From NCBI GenBank assembly GCA_049295655.1, contig JBAQRB010000098.1, positions 1 through 58,423 of the forward strand: 58,423 nt of DNA. The letters are read 5' to 3'. The translations under genes and the position numbers were made by a program. Below are positions 1 to 8,318 of the stretch, one piece after another. This DNA comes from CAJBIL01 sp049295655. Its GTDB lineage: Bacteria; Pseudomonadota; Gammaproteobacteria; Burkholderiales; Rhodocyclaceae. A model generated the notes under the pieces. The model did no database searches. It saw only the letters and a program-made list of their open reading frames with translations, and was not told the origin of the DNA. How positions within the stretch are numbered: the first letter of the stretch is position 1; each line of letters opens with the position of its first letter.

Positions 1-1242
1 GATGTTCTCGATCATCACGATCGCGTCGTCGACGACGAAGCCGGTGGCGATGGTCAGCGCCATCAGCGTCAGGTTGTTGATCGAAAAACCGGCCAGGTGC
101 ATGACGCCGAAGGTGCCGACCAAGGAAAGCGGCACGGCGACGCTCGGGATCAGCGTCGCCGGCACGTTGCGCAGGAAGACGAAGATCACCAGGACGACCA
201 GCGCGACCGAGAGCAGCAGTTCAATGCGCACGTCGTCGATCGACGCGCGGATCGTCGTCGTGCGATCGGTCAGGATCTGCACATCGACCGCCGACGGCAG
301 CCCGGCCTGCAGTTGCGGCAAGAGCTTCTTGATGCGGTCGACCGTTTCGATAACGTTGGCGCCGGGCTGGCGCTGGATGTTCACGATCACCGCCGGACGC
401 TGCTGCCCGCCGACCACCGACCACGCCGCGAGGCGGACGTTCTCGGCGCCGTCGACGACGTCGGCAACGTCGCCGATGCGGATCGTCGCGCCGTTGCGCC
501 AGGCAAGGATCAACTGCCGGTATTCGGCGGCCGATTTCAGCTGGTCGTTGGCGTCGATCGTCGAGGCGCGCGTCGGGCCGTCGAAGCTGCCCTTCGCCGA
601 ATTGACGTTGGCGTTGCCGATCGCGCTGCGCAGGTCGTCGAGATTGAGGCCGTTGGCGGCCAGCGCTTTCGGGTTGACCTGGATGCGCACGGCCGGGCGC
701 TGGCCGCCGCCGATGCTGACCAGGCCGACGCCGGGAACCTGCGAGAGCTTCTGCGCGAGGCGCGTGTCGACGAGATCCTCGACCTTCGGCAACGGCAGCG
801 TCTCGGAAGTGATCGCCAGCGCCATCACCGGCGTGTCGGCCGGATTGACCTTGCTGTAGATCGGCGGCATCGGCAGGTCGGTCGGCAGGAAGGAAGCGGC
901 GGCGTTGATCGCCGCCTGCACCTGCTGCTCGGCGATGTCGAGGCTCAGGTCGAGGCCGAACTGCAGCGTGATCACCGACGCGCCGCCCGAGCTCGCCGAC
1001 GACATCTGCTTGAGGCCGGGCATCTGCCCGAACTGGCGTTCGAGCGGCGCGGTGATCGACGAGGTCATCACGTCGGGACTGGCGCCGGGGTACAGCGTGG
1101 TGACCTGGATCGTCGGGTAATCGACCTCGGGCAGCGCCGAGACCGGCAGGAAGCGATAGGCGAGCAGCCCGGCGAGCAGGATCGCCAGCATCAGCAGCGA
1201 AGTCGCCACCGGCCGCAGGATGAACAGGCGCGACGGGTTCAT
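1..1242 (-). CDS. mdtB: RND multidrug efflux permease, MdtB/MdtC-like (5' part only)
   Basis: This is the N-terminal 414 codons of an inner-membrane resistance-nodulation-division pump; the gene runs off the left edge of the window. The reverse-strand translation begins MNPSRLFILRPVATSLLM and continues into a first membrane helix, the periplasmic porter segment (for example LEVDYPTIQV-like residues near 40 and GGGQRPAVRI near 160) and the second membrane helix (LLSVALVVLVIFVFL, about 340-356). It ends in the TM4 region GFVVDDAIVMIENI, which carries the paired Asp residues of the proton relay. RND proteins are normally about 1030 residues, so some 60% is missing. It lies 165 bp downstream of the membrane fusion protein and on the same strand, the usual mdtAB order. 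The start follows AGGATG. Substrate cannot be told from sequence; MdtB versus MdtC is uncertain. Confidence 0.9.
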   Translation of the reverse strand, partial: MNPSRLFILRPVATSLLMLAILLAGLLAYRFLPVSALPEVDYPTIQVTTLYPGASPDVMTSSITAPLERQFGQMPGLKQMSSASSGGASVITLQFGLDLSLDIAEQQVQAAINAAASFLPTDLPMPPIYSKVNPADTPVMALAITSETLPLPKVEDLVDTRLAQKLSQVPGVGLVSIGGGQRPAVRIQVNPKALAANGLNLDDLRSAIGNANVNSAKGSFDGPTRASTIDANDQLKSAAEYRQLILAWRNGATIRIGDVADVVDGAENVRLAAWSVVGGQQRPAVIVNIQRQPGANVIETVDRIKKLLPQLQAGLPSAVDVQILTDRTTTIRASIDDVRIELLLSVALVVLVIFVFLRNVPATLIPSVAVPLSLVGTFGVMHLAGFSINNLTLMALTIATGFVVDDAIVMIENI

Positions 1243-1260
1243 CCTAAAACCTCATTTCAG

Positions 1261-1390
1261 ACCACAACGACACAACGGGCACAACGAAAACCCTCAGCAT
1301 CATGGATTCTTTGATTTCACCCACAGGGTGATTTTCCATAAGAAAACATGCCCAGGAGTTTTCGCTGTGCCCGCCGTGCCCGCTGTGGTT
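1261..1390. repeat. Imperfect long inverted repeat between mdtA-like and mdtB-like genes
   Basis: The gap between the two efflux genes holds two arms of about 34-38 bases. The left arm (1261-1294) reads ACCACAACGACACAACGGGC and continues to a CGAAAACCCT end. The reverse complement of the right arm (1353-1390) reads ACCACAGCGGGCACGGCGGG and continues to CGAAAACTCCT. The arms match over most positions with small offsets, and about 58 bases lie between them. The layout resembles REP/MITE-type intergenic repeats built on a CCACA..GGCACA..GAAAA motif that I recall as scattered in many proteobacterial genomes. It would form a hairpin in the mdtA-mdtB transcript and could lower expression of the distal gene. 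Confidence 0.6.
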
Positions 1391-1407
1391 AACTGTTTTT
1401 TCAAGGC

Positions 1408-2751
1408 TCATTGGCGCCCCTGGCCGCCCGCCCCGCTGCGCCGCATTTCGCGCATGCGCTGCTTGCGCTCCTCCTCGGGCAGCTTCTTGATTTCCTCGCC
1501 GAACTCGCCGCGCTCGATTCGCGCGTTGGTCTCGGCCCAGCGCTTGGCGCGTTCGTCGGGCGTTCCGCCGGCCGCCGGTCCGCCCGGCGCCTTGCCGCCG
1601 CCTTCGCGGGCGGCCGGGCTGGCAACCTCGACCTTGGCGCCCTGGCGCAGCTTGTCGGCGCCGTCGACGACGACCTGCTCGCCCGGTGCTAGGCCTTTCT
1701 CGATCGCCACCAGCTCGGCCGTCGCCGCCCCGAGCGTGACGGCGCGCGTGCTGACCGTCTGCTCTTCGCCATTGACCACGTACACGAAAGTGCCGAGCGT
1801 TCCGCGCTGGATCGCCGCGACCGGAACCAGCGTGGCGCCGCTGCGCGTTTCGACGCGCAGGCGGGTATTGACGAACTGGTTCGGGAACAGGCTGTTGTCG
1901 GCGTTGGCGAATTCGGCCTTGAGCTTGACCGTGCCGGTCGTCGCATCGATCTGGTTGTCGAGCGTCAGCAGCTTGCCGCTCGCCAGCTTGACGCGGCCCT
2001 CGCGGTCCCAGGCATCGACCTGCAGGCTTTCGCCGGCCTGCACGCGCTTCGCCACGGCGCCGAGGCTGTCGGCGGGAATCGCGAAAACGACGCTGATCGG
2101 CTGCGTCTGCGTGATCACGACGAGGCCGGTCGCGTCGCTGGCGCGCACCATGTTGCCGACGTCGACCTGGCGCAGGCCGAGACGGCCGGCAACCGGCGCG
2201 CCGATCCGCGTGAAATCGAGCTGCAGCCGCGCGTTATCGACCGCGCCGCGATCGGCCTGCACCGTTCCCTGGTACTGGCGCACCAGCGCCTCCTGCGCAT
2301 CGACCTGCTGGCGGGCGATCGAATCCTTGGCCAGCAGATCGCGGTAGCGCTGGACGTCGAGCTGCGCGTTGGCGAGCAGCGCCTGGTCGCGCAGCAGCTG
2401 GCCGTTGGCCTGCTCGAGCTGCGCCTGGAACGGGCGCGGATCGATTTCGGCCAAGACCTCGCCGGCCTTGACCATTTGCCCCTCGCGATAGGCGATGCGC
2501 AGCAGCTGGCCATCGACGCGCGGCTTGACGGTGACCGTGTTGCGCGCGGTGACCGTGCCGAGCGCATTGATCATCACCTCGATCTCGCCGCGCTGCGCGC
2601 CGGCGGCGAGCACCGGCACCGGCCGCCCGTTGCCGCCCATGCCGTGTCGTCCTTCGGGCGGCGCCGGCGCATCGCGGCCGACGAAATAGGCCGTCGCAGC
2701 GCCAACGGCAAGCAGCGCGCCGCCGACGACCCAGAGTGTTTTCTTGTTCAT
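1408..2751 (-). CDS. mdtA: Periplasmic membrane fusion protein of RND efflux pump (MdtA-like)
   Basis: This 447-residue protein is the periplasmic adaptor that links an RND permease to an outer-membrane channel. I chose the start MNKKTLWVVGG because it gives an N-terminal membrane anchor at residues 5-24; the frame stays open upstream but that part is Arg-rich and low in hydrophobicity. Visible parts are the first barrel-sandwich strand (VKPRVDGQLLRIAYREG, about 70-90), a coiled-coil hairpin from about 105 to 170 rich in Gln, Leu and Ala, the second lipoyl half (APVAGRLGLRQVDVGN), a beta-barrel domain, and a C-terminal Gly/Glu/Arg-rich tail ending near GGQGRQ. It is upstream of the permease gene at 1-1242 and probably in one operon with it. 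No outer-membrane factor gene is visible; it may lie beyond the window. Confidence 0.9.
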   Translation of the reverse strand: MNKKTLWVVGGALLAVGAATAYFVGRDAPAPPEGRHGMGGNGRPVPVLAAGAQRGEIEVMINALGTVTARNTVTVKPRVDGQLLRIAYREGQMVKAGEVLAEIDPRPFQAQLEQANGQLLRDQALLANAQLDVQRYRDLLAKDSIARQQVDAQEALVRQYQGTVQADRGAVDNARLQLDFTRIGAPVAGRLGLRQVDVGNMVRASDATGLVVITQTQPISVVFAIPADSLGAVAKRVQAGESLQVDAWDREGRVKLASGKLLTLDNQIDATTGTVKLKAEFANADNSLFPNQFVNTRLRVETRSGATLVPVAAIQRGTLGTFVYVVNGEEQTVSTRAVTLGAATAELVAIEKGLAPGEQVVVDGADKLRQGAKVEVASPAAREGGGKAPGGPAAGGTPDERAKRWAETNARIERGEFGEEIKKLPEEERKQRMREMRRSGAGGQGRQ

Positions 2752-3081
2752 GCGATGCGTAGTCCTTTGTGCGGTCCGTCGCGGACGCCGGCGTGGGAAG
2801 CGAAAACGGGCAAAGCCGGCGGCCCGACGGCGAGGGAGCCCGAAATATAACAAATTAAACGCGCGCGCCTGCCCTGCCGGAATATTTGGTAATACATTTG
2901 GCAATACCTTTGCCGGCGCGGCCAAGACCGACGCGATTGCCGAACTCGACGGCGCAGCGCAAGGTTTTCGGGACGCCGCGCCAGGGCTCGATGCGCGTCG
3001 CGATGGTGCAGGCCAACTCGGACGAAGCGAGGCCGCTCGTCGAAAAATCGGTTGCTTAACGCCCTGCTTAATTTTCCAGGT
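2752..3081. other. 330-bp intergenic region upstream of the efflux operon
   Basis: This gap lies between the end of the hydrogenase-like operon and the start of the MdtA-like gene. Short frames cross it on both strands but none has coding character I trust. It holds the tandem 12-mer at 2885-2908 (listed separately) in a locally AT-rich patch at 2850-2910, which is the likely place for the efflux-operon promoter. I see no convincing rho-independent terminator for the upstream operon. Confidence 0.5.
2885..2908. repeat. Tandem 12-bp direct repeat, possible operator upstream of mdtA-like gene
   Basis: The bases TTTGGTAATACA (2885-2896) are followed at once by TTTGGCAATACC (2897-2908), 10 of 12 identical, and then by a third partial unit TTTGCC. 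The pair lies about 135 bp upstream of the MdtA-like start in an AT-rich island. Direct repeats of this size near a promoter are a common form of regulator-binding site. No regulator gene is adjacent, so the role is inference. Confidence 0.35.
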
Positions 3082-3831
3082 TCAATCCTTGATTCCAAGC
3101 AAATCGAGGATTCCGCCAATGAAGGCAAGCGGGTGGGCTGGGCAACCCGGGACGTAAAGCGCCGGCTTGAATTCATCCAGAAATCGACGATCCACTTCGT
3201 CGCATTCGGCGAAGATGCCGCCGGAAATCGCACAAGCCCCCACGGCAATCACCAGCTTTGGTTCTGGAATTGCGCTCCAGGCAATTTGCAAGGCATCCGC
3301 CATGTTCCGGCTGATCGGACCGGAAAGCACCAAACCATCCGCATGGCGAGGCGAAGCCACGATGTCGATACCGTAGCGCCCCAAGTCAAAATTGACGTTG
3401 CTCAGGGCATTGATCTCCATTTCGCAGCCGTTGCAGCCTCCCGCCGAAACCGAGCGCAGTTTGAGCGAGCGACCAAAGCGCTTGCGCAGCGCCTCGGAGA
3501 CCTTGACCGGGTCGATGTCGGGATGCGCGGAACTGAGGGTGAGACCATCCCGAGTGCTTGCGGCGAGTTTGAAATCGTTGTTGAAGCTGAGTTTTTCTCG
3601 TGAGCAAACCGACTCACAGTCGCCACACAAGACACAACGCCCCATGTCGATTTGTACCGGATCAAGCGTAATGGCGCGACTGGGGCATACCGTCAGACAA
3701 GCAGCGCAAGCATCGCCGCAGGCGGTTTCGCCGATCAGGGGTTTGCCGCGAAAGCCAACTGGATTGGCCGCTCGCAGATCCGGAAGGTACTGGGTGCCCT
3801 GGGACTTCCTGACGAAAAGGGATTTGATCAT
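3082..3831 (-). CDS. NuoB/HyfI-like small subunit fused to a 2[4Fe-4S] ferredoxin domain
   Basis: This 249-residue protein combines two modules that are separate in the E. coli Hyf/Hyc systems. Residues about 35-85 form a ferredoxin domain with two cysteine clusters (CGDACAACLTVCP and CVLCGDCESVC), comparable to HyfH/HycF. Residues about 125-245 are the NADH dehydrogenase 20 kDa/HyfI fold. All four ligands of the proximal (N2-type) 4Fe-4S cluster appear present: GGCNGCE supplies two, GACAISGG one and PGCPAHP one. It is the last gene of the operon, 8 bp after the large subunit, and should form the peripheral electron-transfer arm with it. Electrons would enter through the ferredoxin domain and reach the proximal cluster next to the altered catalytic pocket of the partner subunit. 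Confidence 0.88.
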   Translation of the reverse strand: MIKSLFVRKSQGTQYLPDLRAANPVGFRGKPLIGETACGDACAACLTVCPSRAITLDPVQIDMGRCVLCGDCESVCSREKLSFNNDFKLAASTRDGLTLSSAHPDIDPVKVSEALRKRFGRSLKLRSVSAGGCNGCEMEINALSNVNFDLGRYGIDIVASPRHADGLVLSGPISRNMADALQIAWSAIPEPKLVIAVGACAISGGIFAECDEVDRRFLDEFKPALYVPGCPAHPLAFIGGILDLLGIKD

Positions 3832-3839
3832 GGCGATGG

Positions 3840-5336
3840 CTACAGGTCGTTGCCGCAGTAGGAAAGGTCAAAACTTTTGTTGCAGATCGGGAAATCGGAT
3901 ATTTCGTTGTCGCGCAGGGCCATTGCCAGCCCAAACCAGTTCGGCAAAGAGGGATCCTGTACCTTGTAGTGCAGGAGTTGACCTTGCGGTGACGTTTCGA
4001 GAACCTGCACGACCGGTCCACGCGTGCCTTCGATTAAAGAGATACAGAGCGTCTCGGGCGCCAAAGGCTTGTCCATGGACGCCACGGCGGGCTTGGCCTC
4101 CCTTAAATCCAGCGTGCTATCGAGCAATATTTTCAAGAGCCAGCTCACGGAGGCATCGACTTCACGCATGCGCAGCTTCATCCTTGCCCAGCAATCGCCG
4201 GCGGACTCGGTCGTTAGCTCGGCGGGGAAATGTTCATACACCCGGCCCGGCCACTGCACGCGAGCGTCAATGGCGACACCACTGGCCCGCGCCACGACGC
4301 CAACCAGGCCCAATTCCCGCGCTGCCTTGGCACCGACCGTGCCGACCCCCTGAAACCTGGCTTTCACGCCGAGACTGGAGAGCATCAGTTCGCCAACTTC
4401 GGTGAAGTCTTTGGCAAACGCGGTCAGCGTTTGAATCAGGTCCTGGCGTAGCGCCTCGGTTAACCCACGGGTTCGCCCCGGACGTAACCAGCCGCGCCCA
4501 AAACGGTTGCCACAAACACGTTGCGTGGCGTTGATGATGGCGGTCCGCAACCGGCCATAAGTTCCGCCGCCCTGCAAGAACGCAACGTCGGTTGCCAAAC
4601 CATTCAGCGTGGCGACATGCATGGCGACGCGCTCCATCTCCAGCGCGATACCCCGCAGCAAGTCGGTTTCCAAACCAACAGGTGCGCCGGACAGGGCCTC
4701 CACCGCGGCACAGTAGCCCCAGGCATAAGCGACGCTCGAATCGCCGCAAATCGATTCCACCGTCGAGGCCAATAGCATGGGCGGACGGCGTAGCAGCAAA
4801 GCTTCCACGCCGCGATGCTGGTACCCGAGCTGAATTTCAAGATGGTGGACCTTCTCGCCCAGACACATGAAACGGAAGTGCCCCGGCTCGATCACGCCGG
4901 CGTGAATCGGTCCGACACCGACTTCATGCACCTCCCGACCTCGTACCTTGAAAAACGGATAGTCCGTCATCCGTTGCTGGCGCTCGCCTTCAAAGCGAAC
5001 AGGCTTCAGCCAGGGATGAGCGTCGGGGCAAAGCCCGGTCTGCTCCCACAGTTCTCGCTCGAAAATCTGGGCTCCCGGATAGGAGGCGGTGAGCGATGGG
5101 TAACGCTGACCATCTTCAGCTTGCCCCCTGAGCACAATCAACTGGCCCGAAGTCGGTTGCAACACGGCGGTGACGACCGTGCCGCATGCGTGCCGGTTTT
5201 TCTCGCGGCGACCAAAAAGCGTGATCAGGCGATCGCCCGCGTGCAATCCATCCGCGCAGCGCTGGAAAAAGGCCGGGAGCGACATGGGCGTTACCGAACG
5301 CAGGTCCAGCAGATGCAAAGCCTGGGCTGTTGTCAT
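3840..5336 (-). CDS. HyfG/HycE-like large subunit lacking the NiFe ligand cysteines
   Basis: This 498-residue protein has an N-terminal NuoC-like domain (about 1-120, ending near AHPWLKPVRFE) fused to a NuoD/hydrogenase large-subunit domain (about 135-498), as in HycE and HyfG. In true NiFe hydrogenases the metal is held by two CxxC motifs. Here the first motif region reads ESICGDSSVAYAW, so the second Cys is Ser and the following His is Tyr. The C-terminal motif region reads FDLSYCGNDL, so the first Cys is Ser. Two of four ligands are therefore absent and the NiFe centre should not form. The GPIH..EPGHFRF stretch is hydrogenase-like rather than complex I-like. The ATG overlaps the stop of the preceding gene in a TAATG arrangement. 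This pattern fits Ehr (energy-converting hydrogenase-related) complexes. Confidence 0.88.
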   Translation of the reverse strand: MTTAQALHLLDLRSVTPMSLPAFFQRCADGLHAGDRLITLFGRREKNRHACGTVVTAVLQPTSGQLIVLRGQAEDGQRYPSLTASYPGAQIFERELWEQTGLCPDAHPWLKPVRFEGERQQRMTDYPFFKVRGREVHEVGVGPIHAGVIEPGHFRFMCLGEKVHHLEIQLGYQHRGVEALLLRRPPMLLASTVESICGDSSVAYAWGYCAAVEALSGAPVGLETDLLRGIALEMERVAMHVATLNGLATDVAFLQGGGTYGRLRTAIINATQRVCGNRFGRGWLRPGRTRGLTEALRQDLIQTLTAFAKDFTEVGELMLSSLGVKARFQGVGTVGAKAARELGLVGVVARASGVAIDARVQWPGRVYEHFPAELTTESAGDCWARMKLRMREVDASVSWLLKILLDSTLDLREAKPAVASMDKPLAPETLCISLIEGTRGPVVQVLETSPQGQLLHYKVQDPSLPNWFGLAMALRDNEISDFPICNKSFDLSYCGNDL

Positions 5337-6793
5337 TACACGCCCCCGATTGATTGCGCGACAGCGCGTAGCAACTGGGTGACCGGTTCCGGCGTGTAGG
5401 TTCCGAGCATGCTCAAGACCCCGACAAACCCGACTTTCGGGATGATGACGACCATTGATTCCTGCACGCGGGGCACTGCCTGCCCAGGCGTTCCCCACAG
5501 CATGGGGAACACGGTACGTCCGGTTGCCACGAAAATGACGGTCAGCATCACACACATCAATGTGAATGCCATCAGATTCCCGGCCTGTACGATCCCTGAC
5601 AGGATCAGCATTTCCGCCAGAAAGCTGGCAAACGGCGGGAAACCCAGCAGGGCAAAAACCCCTCCCGCGAACAGCAAACCGGCAAACGGCAAGACGCGAA
5701 TCACGCCACTGAGCGCAGCCACTTCGTTGGTTCCATAAACCGCGCGCATCCGACCGGCGGTAATGAACAGCAAGGCCTTCACAAAGGCGTTGCTGACGAT
5801 ATAGAGCACCACGCCGTAGGCAGCGGTTTTGCCGACCGACAATCCCAGGGCGATGACCCCGGAAGAACTGATGCAGGCATAAGCAATCAGCCGCTTGTAG
5901 TTGCGGGCGGCCATGATTTGCACGGCGGCCACGATCAAGGAGACATAGCCCATGACCAGCAGCTCTTGCGAGACAAAACTCGCATCGAATCCGTGGAATA
6001 CCTGAAACACGCGGAACATCGCGACCACGCCGATATTGAACTGCACCGCAGCCAGGAGAGCACTGGTGCTGGTCGGGGCGGCTTCATAGGTTTCCGGCAG
6101 CCAACTGTACAGCGGCGCCAAGCCGAGCTTGCCCCCCAGGCCAAAAAGCATGAAGGCCAGCCCGAGGCGCTGCCAGCCATCCTTGGCGGTCGTCAGCGAG
6201 GCGCCGAGTCGATCCACCTGAAAGCTGATCTCGACCCCGCGCAGCCCGGCGGATTGGACCAGGCACATAAAGCCAAGAAAGGTGATCGCCAGGGTCATCG
6301 ACGAATAAAGCATATAGCGCCAGGCCACGGGCTTTGCTGCCCCGAACTCGCCGCAGACCATCATGAGTGCCGCGCACGCGGTGCTCACCTCGATCAGGGC
6401 CCACAGCAAAACCAGATGATTGGACATCATGCCGATGTTTAGGACCAACATGAAAATCAGGGTCAAAGCGGCACGGGTACGAATGTCACGGGAAAGTTCA
6501 GGCGAGCTGCGCTCTCGGGAAAGCATGTAGACGCTGATGCCCAGGAATACCGTATTGATGACCAGTACGAACAGCAGGGAAGTCGGGTCGAGCACCAAAT
6601 AGCGGTTGGCAAAATACAGTGGCAGATCGGCCAGACCGTGCGTCATGAAGACTGTCACCGAGATCAGCCAGCCAACCAGGGCGAAGCCGACCAAGGCAGG
6701 AGCAATCCACCCACCGCCGCGGATCCGCGGACGAGCGGCGACGGCGACGGCGACGGCGAGGTCAGGCATGCTTGCGGCGCAAATTTTGCTCAT
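5336..6793 (-). CDS. HyfF/NuoN-like proton-translocating antiporter-type membrane subunit
   Basis: This 485-residue, highly hydrophobic protein belongs to the Mrp/NuoL-M-N antiporter-like family and is closest in position and length to HyfF. I chose MSKICAASMPD as the start because its ATG overlaps the stop of the preceding HyfE-like gene (ATGA at 6793-6790). The frame can be extended upstream only through sequence antisense-like to a real gene. Key residues of the family are visible: a helix with a conserved Glu (LLWALIEVSTACAA, about 120-135), the PLYSWLPETYEAAPTSTSA loop with its Lys-containing lead-in GGKLGLAP, and later helices with Lys. It should form one of the ion-pumping modules of the membrane arm with the HyfB-like protein. 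Confidence 0.85.
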   Translation of the reverse strand: MSKICAASMPDLAVAVAVAARPRIRGGGWIAPALVGFALVGWLISVTVFMTHGLADLPLYFANRYLVLDPTSLLFVLVINTVFLGISVYMLSRERSSPELSRDIRTRAALTLIFMLVLNIGMMSNHLVLLWALIEVSTACAALMMVCGEFGAAKPVAWRYMLYSSMTLAITFLGFMCLVQSAGLRGVEISFQVDRLGASLTTAKDGWQRLGLAFMLFGLGGKLGLAPLYSWLPETYEAAPTSTSALLAAVQFNIGVVAMFRVFQVFHGFDASFVSQELLVMGYVSLIVAAVQIMAARNYKRLIAYACISSSGVIALGLSVGKTAAYGVVLYIVSNAFVKALLFITAGRMRAVYGTNEVAALSGVIRVLPFAGLLFAGGVFALLGFPPFASFLAEMLILSGIVQAGNLMAFTLMCVMLTVIFVATGRTVFPMLWGTPGQAVPRVQESMVVIIPKVGFVGVLSMLGTYTPEPVTQLLRAVAQSIGGV

Positions 6794-7395
6794 GGCATTT
6801 GTCTCGATGATTCTTCCACACGGCTTGCGGCATCTCCGCCGACAAGCCAGCCCCCGACCGCCACCGTGAGGATGTACACGCCGCTGACCGCCAGATGGAC
6901 AGGTATCGGCCAGGGCTCGGGCAGCAGGGACTCGAACAGCGCCAGGGCGTTTTCCATGAACAGCACGGCCACCAGTTGCGCGCTGGGCTCCTGATTGGTG
7001 GACAGGATCAGGAATGCAATCATCGCGGTGGCCGCCGCCACCCCCAGGGTCAATGCCCGCACATCGCCACGGGCACCGTCGCCGAACTTGAAGGCAAGAA
7101 TGATCAAGGTAATGGCCACGCCCCAAGCGAAAAGATTGGATGGCATCAGGCTCGTCCTTGCCCGCCGGTTTTTGTGAAACGCTCGATGCAGCAGGTAGGG
7201 AACCAGCAAGGCGCGAACGAGCAGCACCTCCAGGCCGGCCAGCATGGCATGCGTGGAAAAGCCAGCGTGGCCGGACAGGCCGATCCACAGCAGCGCGAGT
7301 GCCTGCAAACTCAACCAGGCGGGTGCAGCGGCTATTCGGCTGAAGAAAACCGGAATCACGGTCGCCGTCAGACACAGGATCAACGCCAAAGTCAT
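6790..7395 (-). CDS. HyfE-like (NuoK-type plus extra helices) membrane subunit
   Basis: This 201-residue integral membrane protein matches hydrogenase-4 component E by length, position and hydropathy, with about six predicted helices. The C-terminal half contains a NuoK-like pair of helices with acidic residues in the membrane (LFMENALALFESLLPEPWP, about 145-165), where NuoK carries the glutamates of the proton path. Its ATG overlaps the stop of the HyfC-like gene and its stop overlaps the ATG of the HyfF-like gene, so the four membrane genes are translationally coupled. HyfE proteins occur in Hyf, Ehr and other group 4-type clusters but not in Hyc, which favours a Hyf/Ehr relationship. Confidence 0.82.
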   Translation of the reverse strand: MTLALILCLTATVIPVFFSRIAAAPAWLSLQALALLWIGLSGHAGFSTHAMLAGLEVLLVRALLVPYLLHRAFHKNRRARTSLMPSNLFAWGVAITLIILAFKFGDGARGDVRALTLGVAAATAMIAFLILSTNQEPSAQLVAVLFMENALALFESLLPEPWPIPVHLAVSGVYILTVAVGGWLVGGDAASRVEESSRQMP

Positions 7396-8318
7396 ACGCC
7401 GCTCGCTCCCAAGCCAATGATCAGCATGCTGCCCAATGCGGCAACCGAGGCAATCGACAAATAAGCCGGTACCCAGCGCATCGGGAGACGTGCGCTGAGC
7501 GATTCGATGCAGCCGACGACGATTGCCACGGTCGACATCAGGGCCAGTGAGACCAGAACCCCGGCCAATGGATCGGACAGGGGATTGAATGGGTTGATCA
7601 GGGCGGCAATCAGTCCGGCATACAGGGTCATTTTCAGTGCGGCGGCGTATTGCATCGCGGCCAGCGCCGAAGCGCTGTGATCGAGGATCATGACCTCGTG
7701 AATCATCGTCAGCTCAAGGTGGGTCATCGGATCATCCACCGGTATCCGGGCCGCTTCTGCCTGCAACAAGACAAGCAAGGCCGTTGCCAGGGGGGCGGCG
7801 ACGATTGTGTAATGCGGCGTGTGGTGGAGATAACCAATCAAATCGGCAAAACTGGTCATGCCGGTCGCCGCGCTGGCGGTGCCGATCAATAGAAACAAGG
7901 CGGGTTCGGCAAAGGTGGCAAAAGAGGCTTCCCGCGCGGCACCCATGCCCTCGAACGCGCTGCCGACATCCATCGCCGAAATCATCAAAACGATACGCGC
8001 CAGGCCCAGCGTATAGGCCACCACGACGAAGTCGTGCGAAAACTGGAGCGGCGCGAACTGCCCAAGCAACGGAACCATGCTGGCGGCGAGCAGGCCGCAG
8101 ATCAAGACGACATAGGCGCCGACACGAAACAGGGGACTGGCCGTAGCGCTCAGCACGGGGCGTTTGCCCAGCAGTCGCCAGAGATCGTAAGCCGACTGGA
8201 GCAGCCGTGGCCCCTTGCGGCCAACCCACCAGGATTTTGTACGGTTGACCAGCCCGACCAGCAGGATGGGCATGCTCAAAACGAATACCCAATGAATCAA
8301 TCCCAAGGCTATTTTCAC
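7392..8318 (-). CDS. HyfC/HycD/NuoH-like membrane anchor subunit
   Basis: This 308-residue membrane protein is a NuoH/HycD/HyfC family member, the heel subunit that connects the peripheral arm to the antiporter modules. Typical features are the N-terminal GLVNRTKSWWVGRKGPRLLQ segment (about 22-41), which matches the cytoplasmic loop after TM1 in the family, and the acidic loop VDDPMTHLELTMIHE (about 195-209), matching the conserved Glu/Asp-rich loop near the quinone-like cavity. It overlaps its neighbours by 4 nt on each side. Its presence supports coupling of the redox arm to ion translocation. Confidence 0.88.
   Translation of the reverse strand: MKIALGLIHWVFVLSMPILLVGLVNRTKSWWVGRKGPRLLQSAYDLWRLLGKRPVLSATASPLFRVGAYVVLICGLLAASMVPLLGQFAPLQFSHDFVVVAYTLGLARIVLMISAMDVGSAFEGMGAAREASFATFAEPALFLLIGTASAATGMTSFADLIGYLHHTPHYTIVAAPLATALLVLLQAEAARIPVDDPMTHLELTMIHEVMILDHSASALAAMQYAAALKMTLYAGLIAALINPFNPLSDPLAGVLVSLALMSTVAIVVGCIESLSARLPMRWVPAYLSIASVAALGSMLIIGLGASGV

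Noticed and set aside
97..1314. 405-codon plus-strand frame over the efflux pump gene
   Set aside because: It is Arg/Asp/His-rich antisense sequence. The minus strand reads a clear RND permease across the same bases.
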